64,000 nucleotides of DNA from Heterobilharzia americana. Its lineage: Eukaryota; Platyhelminthes; Trematoda; Strigeidida; Schistosomatidae. The stretch lies in assembly GCA_944470555.2 (NCBI GenBank), contig OX104132.1, forward strand, positions 18,547,755-18,611,754. The letters run 5' to 3'. Positions 55,881-64,000 of this stretch are shown here, piece by piece. The notes under the pieces are model-generated. The model was not told where the DNA came from. It made no database searches and saw only the letters and a list, made by a program, of their open reading frames with translations. Both the position numbers and the translations under genes were made by a program. Each line of letters begins with the position of its first letter. Within the stretch, counting starts at the first letter, position 1.

Positions 55881-57284
55881 AATTTATTTCACAATTCACT
55901 TCAGATATAAGGTATATCAAAGGCAGCAAAAATGAGGCAGCTGATGCTTTGTCTCGTATGTACGTAAACGTCTTAGAACGTGACCGTATTGACCTAGCAG
56001 AAATGGCAAAGTTGCAGGCCACGGATGAGGACTTGAAACATTTGAAAAACAATGTGAACACCTCATTACGTCTTGAAGAAGTGACACTTGATGACTCTGT
56101 ATCCATCACCTGTGATGTATCCAAGGGTAAACCGCGCCCGTTTGTGCCTTTATCAATGAGACGATTAGTCTTCTCTAAGATGCATGGCATTTCACATCCT
56201 GGTATTCGAGCTACGGTGAAGTTAATTACTGACCGATACGTCTGGCCAAAGATGAATCGAGATCTTCGACAGTGGTCCAGAGCTTGTTTAGCGTGCCAGC
56301 GATCGAAAGTGCAAAGACATATTCTTTCACCTACGGGAAGATTTTCCCACCGGATGGCAGATTTGACCATATACACGTTGACATCGTTGGACCACTACCT
56401 CCGTCAAATGGTTTTAGCTACATTTTAACATGTGTAGACCGATTCACGAGATGGCCAGTGGCAATACCTCTGCAGGATATATCTGCCGAAACAGTAGCGA
56501 GAAATATCATCCAACACTGGATTTCTAACTTTGGTGTCCCAAGTGTCATCACCACAGATAGAGGTGCGCAGTTCGAGAGTAGTCTATTTCAACAGTTAAC
56601 TGAACTTCTCGGGATCAAGCGCATAAGAACCACTGCGTACCATCCTGCATCCAATGGTATTGTCGAAAGGTTCCATCGACAACTAAAAGCAGCACTGATG
56701 GCAGTAAAGACTGATGACAAGTGGAGTGACAAATTACCACTAGTACTCCTTGGTATACGTTCGAGTGTCAAGCAGGACATTGGCTGCTGTACTGCTGAGT
56801 TAGTTTATGGAACTACTTTAAGATTGCCAGGAGAGTATTTTAACCCGGCAACAGACGTTCCACCGGACTTGACTAACTATGTACAACAACTACGGCGACA
56901 CATGAGCACACTTCGACCTCAGTCCCCACGATACCGAGACAACCAAGTTTACGTACCTCAGTGCATCTCAAACTGCACTCACGTTTTCGTCCGACACGAC
57001 GGCGCACGAAAACCCTTACAGCCCCCGTATGAAGGACCTTTCAAGGTAATTAGTAAATCAGACAAAGTCGTCACGGTCAAACGCTCGGGTAACGGTCAGC
57101 AGTGATAGAATCAAACCAGCGTTTATGGAACCAGCAGTGAAGCAACCGGAAACACCGAAACTACCGTCGAAACGGAAACAACGACATCGGAATCACCCAA
57201 TAATGGCGACAATAGCAGGACCACGAGATCCAGAAGAAGAGTCCGTTGGCCACGACGTTACTTTCAGACAATTTACATATCATA
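55881..57284 (+). CDS. pol: Pol part 2, unit 1: integrase, frameshifted
   Basis: The remainder of pol in several frames. 55949-56340 holds the RNase H end and the integrase zinc region (HGISHPG ... RACLACQRSK, an HHCC motif). 56345-57105 holds the core with HVDIVGPLP, TTDRGAQFESSLF and SNGIVERFHRQL, the D,D(35)E triad. Then 57105-57200 gives the DRIKPAFMEP-type tail and 57217-57276 TRSRRRVRWPRRY. Frame changes lie near 55862, 56345 (a C3 run), 57100 and 57205. The protein would insert the cDNA, but no intact version is present. Confidence 0.8.
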
Positions 57285-57693
57285 AAACCAATTCCCTAGT
57301 GGCATTATTATCGTTTTTGCTCATTACCTTGTTGAAAACACGACCACGCAATTTTGTCAGACTTTTCCGCATACACAAAACAAAAATTTTTTCGGGCTCC
57401 ACGGACTTCCGAATCTCTTATTTCTTAACAATGTTCCAGGTAATACGATTTTGGTTGTTAATTTTTTTATCTCCGGATATATTATTACTTTGGTAAAATT
57501 ATTTTAGTGTTTCGAATGTCATACACTTCATTTTTATATAAACACTCTTCCAATCAGTTTTCATCCTGATAATAGATATCTTTAACATTCCCTCTATGTT
57601 TTTAATATCTTCAAAATGAATTTACCCTTCTCATAATATTTTATATCGAACACAGATATTCCCTCTTATATCTGTATTCTGGGGAGGGGCTTA
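57285..57693 (+). other. 3' internal region, unit 1
   Basis: AT-rich stretch between pol and LTR 2, ending in the purine tract GGGGAGGGG (57681-57689), the likely plus-strand primer. An open frame (57125-57496) runs into it with FVRLFRIHKTKIFSGST and hydrophobic text; it may be non-coding, as no env signature is seen. Confidence 0.6.
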
Positions 57694-57944
57694 TGTAGCA
57701 TTTTATTTCACTGTATTGTGTTGATACACGTAACAACCCATTGGACATTTTTTCTTTTAGTTGTACTGATAAAGACTTTTTGCTCGCTCGTTGACTAATA
57801 CAACATCCTGATATATATTTCGCGTTAACTACTGATATTTACGCTGTCTGACGCAGGTGGATCAGCAGTGTTGGGAATTATGAATGGGCGATAGTGTATC
57901 TGGACACGTATATAAAATTTGGAGTCAGATTTCAGAGCTCGACA
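57694..57944 (+). repeat. LTR 2 (251 bp), shared by units 1 and 2
   Basis: Same ends and TATA box (57909-57917) as LTR 1, from which it appears almost unchanged. It serves as 3' LTR of unit 1 and 5' LTR of unit 2. Confidence 0.88.
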
Positions 57945-58166
57945 AACTGGTGAGCCCGACGTGATTAAACTCTCGCAAGTTTCACGGGTAGATATTATTG
58001 TTGTTTTCAGTTGAATACTGCAACCAGTCATCAATGACTGTAAACAATACGGATATACATATGTACTGAGAATTTCTCTGGCTGCTTTGTGGTAGGCATT
58101 GACATACTTGCTTATCGTAATTTCCCTGCTCTTCTTCCTAAATATTTTTTTGCTGTACCAGTACTG

Positions 58167-58979
58167 ATGTCCTTAAACTGTTATAATCAAGACTTTTCGA
58201 ATTTAGGGCCCGTGGGTGCCATTAATCTTCCTATGCCTTGTTTTAAGTTTAATGACCCGCAATTGTGGTTTGTCCGTCTAGAACATTTCTTCATGGCCAA
58301 TCATATAACTTCACAAAACACAAAGTTCGGATACACAAGCTCTGTTTTGTGGAAAGAAGTGGCTGAACAAGTAAGGGAGACACTACTAAAGCCCCACCCA
58401 GACACACTTTATGATGTTTTGGAGCAGGAGGTGCTGAAAGCTACTTCGTTATCTGACCAGAAGGCTGTCGATCAACTACTAAGTAGCATATGCCTCGGTG
58501 ACAGAACACCTTCACAACTTAAGCGACATATGCAAAGTCTGCTGAAAGATAGGAAGTAGACAACCGTTTATTCTACCAGCTCTGGCTGCGGAGACTTCCT
58601 TCATGCATTCAGCAGATATTAGCCCGGAGATGCGGACATTGACATTGACAGGTTGGCTGACATCGCTGACCGTATGTACGAAAGGATGCCTAAACCGGTT
58701 GAAAGTATTGCTGAGCCAACGCAAAACGACCGAGTGGCAGCTTTAGGGAGGAAGATCGACATGCTTACAGGACAACTGACGGCTTTGCAGTTAAACCGAC
58801 GGTCACCGAAGTTCTGTAGAAGCAGATCCCGTAGTCGTGATAGGACCACGAGTAGAATTGCGTCTAAAAGTAGCACGTGCTGGTATCACAAGAAGTTTGG
58901 CAGTAAAGCACGTCGTTGTTTGTTACCATGCGATTTTAAAACCTTTTCATCGGGAAACGGAAAGGCCGGCGATCAGTGA
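58167..58979 (+). pseudogene. gag: Gag, unit 2, frameshifted
   Basis: From ATG 58167 the frame runs to a TAG at 58557-58559, where a T present in units 1 and 3 is missing. A second lesion follows at about 58623 (two bases missing compared with unit 1), after which gag continues in an open frame to 58979 with the CHCC finger. Otherwise nearly identical to unit 1. Confidence 0.85.
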
Positions 58980-60679
58980 CGACTGCTGTCGCCGGCGTAC
59001 AACAACACAGTCGTTTGTTTCGAGTGACGGATAGGAAGACTGGAGCTCAGTTTCTGGTTGACACTGGAGCGGAAGTGAGCGTGATCCCACCCACACCTTC
59101 CGAAAAACGCCATCCCAACCCAACTTTGGTACTACAAGCGGCAAATAGATCTGCTATTACTACATATGGGACCAGAATTTTGATCCTAGACATTGGCTTT
59201 CATACACCATTCCAGTGGGAATTCGTCATAGCTGACATATCGTCGCCTATCATTGGCATGGATTTCCTTCAACACTACGAACTATTGGTCGACTCTAGTC
59301 GCCATAGACTAGTCAGCCGTAATGGTGAATTTTCTATCACCGGTATCGTTACGGAGACAAAAACAATAAACTTAGTCGTAGCTCCAATAAACAACACTTC
59401 CGAGTACGATATCCTTCTGCGAGAATTTCCCGAGCTCACTCAAACGGATTACACAAAGTCCTCTCCAAAACACACGGTGACGCACCATATTCTTACAAAA
59501 GGTCCTCCAGTCTCATCAAAACCTCGACGCTTAGACCCTAAAAAGCTGCAGATAGCAAAACAGGAATTTGATAAACTTCTAAAGTTGGGAGTTATACGCC
59601 CTTCCAAGAGCCCATGGTCATCACCCCTGCATATGGTACCTAAAAAAGCATCAGGGGAAATACGGCCTTGCGGTGATTATCGAGCGTTGAATAAGCGTAC
59701 GGTCCCTGATAAGTATCCAATTCCTCACATACATGATTTTATGAACTCTATGACAAAAGTAAATATTTTTTCCAAGATTGACCTCGTGCGAGCTTACTAT
59801 CACATTCCTGTGGAACCCAATGATGTTCCTAAGACGGCCATCACTACTCCCTTCGGACTATTCGAATTTATTCGTATGCCGTTTGGTTTGACAAATGCTG
59901 CTCAAACATTCCAAAGATTTATAGATCAGGTACTCCATGGCTTACCTTTCGTCAGTGCATACATAGATGACTTAATAGTAGCTAGCGCATCTGAAACAGA
60001 GCACCTGCAACATCTGAGGACGCTTTTCGAACGACTGCGTGAATATGGCATTACAATCAATCCGCAGAAATGCGAATTTGGCAAGGAATCCCTACAGTTT
60101 TTGGGTCACATTGTTAATGCCAACGGTGTTAAACCGGTTCCGCAAGAAGTAGATGCAATTCGAGAATATCCTGTTCCAGACTCGTTTCGAAAGCTGCGAA
60201 GATTTCTGGGGTTAATAAACTTCTATCGACGTTTCATACCTAAATGTGCTGAAGTAGCCCAACCGCTGACAGATTTATTGCAAGGACGAGCCAAAGTGTT
60301 TCACATGACCCAAGCGGCCCATGATGCTTTTGACAAACTGAAGCTGGCTCTAAGTTCTGAAACTCTTCTCTCTCGTCGTGATTCAGAAGCACCACTAGCC
60401 ATCATGACAGACGCTTCAAATGTTGCGGTAGGCGCAGTACTACAACAGTTTGTTCACGGTCAGTGGGAACCATTATCTTTCTTCTCGAAACGACTTAATG
60501 CTTCTCAATCGCGATACAGTACATTCGGCAGAGAGCTACTGGCGATTTACTTGGCTATCAAGCACTTCAGATATATGCTCGAAGGGTACTCATTTATAGT
60601 ATTCACCGACCATAAGCCACTCACAAAAGCAATTGATGCAAAGCATGACAACTACTCCCCCGAGAAATTCGACATTTAG
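58976..60679 (+). CDS. pol: Pol part 1, unit 2: protease, RT, RNase H
   Basis: 567 codons. The only protein change I see from unit 1 is in the spacer behind the protease (SEYDILL instead of SECNILL). All catalytic motifs (DTG, YIDD, TDASN, FTDHKP) are intact, and the frame ends at the same place after a cytosine run, as in unit 1. Confidence 0.9.
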   Translation: MTTAVAGVQQHSRLFRVTDRKTGAQFLVDTGAEVSVIPPTPSEKRHPNPTLVLQAANRSAITTYGTRILILDIGFHTPFQWEFVIADISSPIIGMDFLQHYELLVDSSRHRLVSRNGEFSITGIVTETKTINLVVAPINNTSEYDILLREFPELTQTDYTKSSPKHTVTHHILTKGPPVSSKPRRLDPKKLQIAKQEFDKLLKLGVIRPSKSPWSSPLHMVPKKASGEIRPCGDYRALNKRTVPDKYPIPHIHDFMNSMTKVNIFSKIDLVRAYYHIPVEPNDVPKTAITTPFGLFEFIRMPFGLTNAAQTFQRFIDQVLHGLPFVSAYIDDLIVASASETEHLQHLRTLFERLREYGITINPQKCEFGKESLQFLGHIVNANGVKPVPQEVDAIREYPVPDSFRKLRRFLGLINFYRRFIPKCAEVAQPLTDLLQGRAKVFHMTQAAHDAFDKLKLALSSETLLSRRDSEAPLAIMTDASNVAVGAVLQQFVHGQWEPLSFFSKRLNASQSRYSTFGRELLAIYLAIKHFRYMLEGYSFIVFTDHKPLTKAIDAKHDNYSPEKFDI

Positions 60680-62081
60680 AATTTATTTCACAATTCACTT
60701 CAGATATAAGGTATATCAAAGGCAGCAAAAATGAGGCAGCTGATGCTTTGTCTCGTATGTACGTAAACGTCTTAGAACGTGACCGTATTGACCTAGCAGA
60801 AATGGCAAAGTTGCAGGCCACGGATGAGGACTTGAAACATTTGAAAAACAATGTGAACACCTCATTACGTCTTGAAGAAGTGACACTTGATGACTCTGTA
60901 TCCATCACCTGTGATGTATCCAAGGGTAAACCGCGCCCGTTTGTGCCTTTATCAATGAGACGATTAGTCTTCTCTAAGATGCATGGCATTTCACATCCTG
61001 GTATTCGAGCTACGGTGAAGTTAATTACTGACCGATACGTCTGGCCAAAGATGAATCGAGATCTTCGACAGTGGTCCAGAGCTTGTTTAGCGTGCCAGCG
61101 ATCGAAAGTGCAAAGACATATTCTTTCACCTACGGGAAGATTTTCCACCGGATGGCAGATTTGACCATATACACGTTGACATCGTTGGACCACTACCTCC
61201 GTCAAATGGTTTTAGCTACATTTTAACATGTGTAGACCGATTCACGAGATGGCCAGTGGCAATACCTCTGCAGGATATATCTGCCGAAACAGTAGCGAGA
61301 AATATCATCCAACACTGGATTTCTAACTTTGGTGTCCCAAGTGTCATCACCACAGATAGAGGTGCGCAGTTCGAGAGTAGTCTATTTCAACAGTTAACTG
61401 AACTTCTCGGGATCAAGCGCATAAGAACCACTGCGTACCATCCTGCATCCAATGGTATTGTCGAAAGGTTCCATCGACAACTAAAAGCAGCACTGATGGC
61501 AGTAAAGACTGATGACAAGTGGAGTGACAAATTACCACTAGTACTCCTTGGTATACGTTCGAGTGTCAAGCAGGACATTGGCTGCTGTACTGCTGAGTTA
61601 GTTTATGGAACTACTTTAAGATTGCAGGAGAGTATTTTAACCCGGCAACAGACGTTCCACCGGACTTGACTAACTATGTACAACAACTACGGCGACACAT
61701 GAGCACACTTCGACCTCAGTCCCCACGATACCGAGACAACCAAGTTTACGTACCTCAGTGCATCTCAAACTGCACTCACGTTTTCGTCCGACACGACGGC
61801 GTACGAAAACCCTTACAGCCCCCATATGAAGGACCTTTCAAGGTAATTAGTAAATCAGACAAAGTCGTCACGGTCAAACGCTCGGGTAACGGTCAGCAGT
61901 GATAGAATCAAACCAGCGTTTATGGAACCAGCAGTGAAGCAACCGGAAACACCGAAACTACCGTCGAAACGGAAACAACGACATCGGAATCACCCAATAA
62001 TGGCGACAATAGCAGGACCACGAGATCCAGAAGAAGAGTCCGTTGGCCACGACGTTACTTTCAGACAATTTACATATCATA
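60680..62081 (+). pseudogene. pol: Pol part 2, unit 2: integrase, frameshifted
   Basis: Same organisation as unit 1, with extra lesions: the C run at about 61146 is one base shorter than in unit 1, and one C is missing at about 61626 (TTGCAGG against TTGCCAGG), splitting the core into 61256-61669 and 61666-61902. HHCC and D,D,E residues are still visible. Confidence 0.8.
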
Positions 62082-62490
62082 AAACCAATTCCCTAGTGGC
62101 ATTATTATCGTTTTTGCTCATTACCTTGTTGAAAACACGACCACGCAATTTTGTCAGACTTTTCCGCATACACAAAACAAAAATTTTTTCGGGCTCCACG
62201 GACTTCCGAATCTCTTATTTCTTAACAATGTTCCAGGTAATACGATTTTGGTTGTTAATTTTTTTATCTCCGGATATATTATTACTTTGGTAAAATTATT
62301 TTAGTGTTTCGAATGTCATACACTTCATTTTTATATAAACACTCTTCCAATCAGTTTTCATCCTGATAATAGATATCTTTAACATTCCCTCTATGTTTTT
62401 AATATCTTCAAAATGAATTTACCCTTCTCATAATATTTTATATCGAACACAGATATTCCCTCTTATATCTGTATTCTGGGGAGGGGCTTA
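62082..62490 (+). other. 3' internal region with PPT, unit 2
   Basis: Counterpart of 57285-57693; purine tract GGGGAGGGG at 62478-62486 immediately before LTR 3. Confidence 0.6.
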
Positions 62491-62741
62491 TGTAGCATTT
62501 TATTTCACTGTATTGTGTTGATACACGTAACAACCCATTGGACATTTTTTCTTTTAGTTGTACTGATAAAGACTTTTTGCTCGCTCGTTGACTAATACAA
62601 CATCCTGATATATATTTCGCGTTAACTACTGATATTTACGCTGTCTGACGCAGGTGGATCAGCAGTGTTGGGAATTATGAATGGGCGATAGTGTATCTGG
62701 ACACGTATATAAAATTTGGAGTCAGATTTCAGAGCTCGACA
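62491..62741 (+). repeat. LTR 3 (251 bp)
   Basis: Same ends and TATA box (62706-62714). Followed by the primer-binding site at 62745-62763 and a third, incomplete internal region. Confidence 0.88.
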
Positions 62742-62963
62742 AACTGGTGAGCCCGACGTGATTAAACTCTCGCAAGTTTCACGGGTAGATATTATTGTTG
62801 TTTTCAGTTGAATACTGCAACCAGTCATCAATGACTGTAAACAATACGGATATACATATGTACTGAGAATTTCTCTGGCTGCTTTGTGGTAGGCATTGAC
62901 ATACTTGCTTATCGTAATTTCCCTGCTCTTCTTCCTAAATATTTTTTTGCTGTACCAGTACTG

Positions 62964-63795
62964 ATGTCCTTAAACTGTTATAATCAAGACTTTTCGAATC
63001 TAGGGCCCGTGGGTGCCATTAATCTTCCTATGCTTTGTTTTAAGTTTAATGACCCGCAATTGTGGTTTGTCCGTCTAGAAAGTTTCTTCATGGCCAATCA
63101 TACAACTTCACAAAACACAAAGTTCGGATACACAAGCTCTGTTTTGTGGAAAGAAGTGGCTGAACAAGTGGGGGAGACACTACTAAAGCCCCACCCAGAC
63201 ACACTTTATGATGTTTTGGGGCAGGAGGTGCCGAAGGCTACTTCGTTATCTGACCAGAAGGCTGTCGATCAACTACTAAGTAGCATATGCCTCGGTGATA
63301 GAACACCTTCACAACTTAAGCGACATATGCAAAGTCTGCCGAAAGATAGGAATGTAGACAACCGTTTATTCTACCAGCTCTGGCTGCGGAGACTTCCTTC
63401 ATGCATTCAGCGGATATTAGCCACCGGAGATGCGGACATTGACATTGACAGGTTGGCTGACATCGCTGACCGTATGTACGAAAGGATGCCTAAACCGGTT
63501 GAAAGTATTGCTGAGCCAACGCAAAACGACCGAGTGGCAGCTTTAGGGAGGAAGATCGACATGCTTACAGGTCAACTGACTGCTTTGTAGTTAGGCCGAC
63601 GGTCACCGAAGTTCTGCAGAAGCAGATCCTGTAGCCGCGATAGGACCACGAGTAGAATTGCGTCTAAAAGTAGCACGTGCTGGTATCACAAGAAGTTTGG
63701 CAGTGAAGCATGTCGTTGTTTGTTACCGTGCGATTTTAAAACCTTTTAATCGGGAAACGGAAAGGCCGGCGATCAGTAACGACTGCTGTCCCCGG
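62964..63795 (+). pseudogene. gag: Gag, unit 3, truncated and mutated
   Basis: Opens at ATG 62964 and stops at TAG 63588-63590, where units 1 and 2 have a Gln codon. The sequence is homologous to gag up to the start of the protease frame (about 63795), including a mutated CHCC finger. It carries about 25 substitutions against unit 1, mostly A to G and T to C. It then jumps to the end of an LTR. Confidence 0.85.
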
Positions 63796-63811
63796 ATTTC
63801 AGAGCTCGACA
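63796..63811 (+). repeat. LTR terminal remnant
   Basis: ATTTCAGAGCTCGACA equals the last 16 bp of the 251-bp LTR. The sequence behind it (TACTCACTTTTAC) is not the primer-binding region, so 63811 is probably the true right end of the element and 63812 onward is flanking DNA. Confidence 0.75.
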
Positions 63812-64000
63812 TACTCACTTTTACAGCCAGTGGTGAGTTTCAGTTTGAACACGACAGTTGTTACGATCTGCGCATCCACGCCCACAGCGTCGCAACGAAA
63901 CGTGCTTGGAAGCAAACTTCGTTACTCTCAAATTCTCTCAGTTGTGGAACAGACTTCCTGCTAAAAGTAAAGGCCTCCAAATCAACTGATGAATTTGGTC
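63812..64000 (+). mobile_element. CR1-like LINE C-terminal fragment
   Basis: In one frame NFVTLKFSQLWNRLPAKSKGL is followed by stops. It resembles the conserved 'F..R....WN.LP..V' end of CR1-type LINE proteins. Together with 51930-52537 it suggests that the LTR array sits inside a CR1-like element. Cut by the window edge. Confidence 0.5.

Noticed and set aside
57125..57496. Envelope gene of the LTR element
   Set aside because: Hydrophobic end but no signal peptide, glycoprotein features or cleavage site; its start is the pol C-terminal tail and the rest is AT-rich 3' region.
55822..61205. Minus-strand ORFs of 184 and 194 codons
   Set aside because: Antisense of the RNase H/integrase part of pol units 1 and 2.
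1..64000. CRISPR arrays, operons, phage or integron structures
   Set aside because: No regularly spaced repeats or bacterial gene arrangement; splice sites and retrotransposons show animal nuclear DNA.

Overview
The window looks like nuclear DNA of a trematode, most likely a Schistosoma species. It is AT-rich, its few real exons are tiny and lie between kilobase introns, and it is packed with RTE-clade LINEs, CR1-like LINE pieces, tRNA-derived SINEs carrying hammerhead-like boxes (compare schistosome Sm-alpha), and a CsRn1/Boudicca-type Ty3/gypsy LTR element. Nothing bacterial is present: no operons, ribosome binding sites or CRISPR. The species cannot be fixed from sequence alone.

Left part (about 1-24.6 kb, + strand): the 3' half of an unrecognised Ser/Asn-rich, partly coiled-coil protein gene. 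Five exons (4881-4969, 10836-11103, 14255-14535, 19694-20069, 24479-24556) have canonical splice sites. Phases agree at every junction except one, where the coding frame of the second exon is broken by what looks like a single missing base. Its introns hold SINEs, several as inverted pairs, and three copies of one RTE family. One of these copies (16271-19478, - strand) is almost intact and has a 12-bp target-site duplication.

Middle (24.6-40.1 kb): a convergent histone H2A.Z gene on the - strand. Its last coding exon is 32907-33221 and its N-terminal exon 39926-40003, with an intron of 6704 bp between them. A three-base start exon behind a 38-nt micro-intron is proposed at 40042-40044. Between the two genes lie foldback repeats and a decayed second RTE lineage (28.8-32.3 kb). 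The H2A.Z intron holds further RTE and CR1-like pieces and two same-strand ORF segments that look like exons of a small membrane protein.

Right part: 40.2-48.5 kb holds a (TA)n tract, SINE pieces and several open frames that I cannot identify. 48.5-51.9 kb is a recent inverted pair of RTE fragments, one arm split by 1.1 kb of gene-like DNA. 51.9-52.5 kb is a CR1-like LINE reverse-transcriptase piece. 52.5-63.8 kb is a head-to-tail array of a Ty3/gypsy element with three 251-bp LTRs shared between units about 4.8 kb apart. It ends in the last 16 bp of an LTR, followed by CR1-like C-terminal sequence.

I do not see a clearly new biological system. The most interesting items are the repeated pairing of hammerhead-bearing SINEs in inverted orientation, the LTR array, the foldback cluster, the possible gene nested in the H2A.Z intron, and the broken frame of the left host gene.
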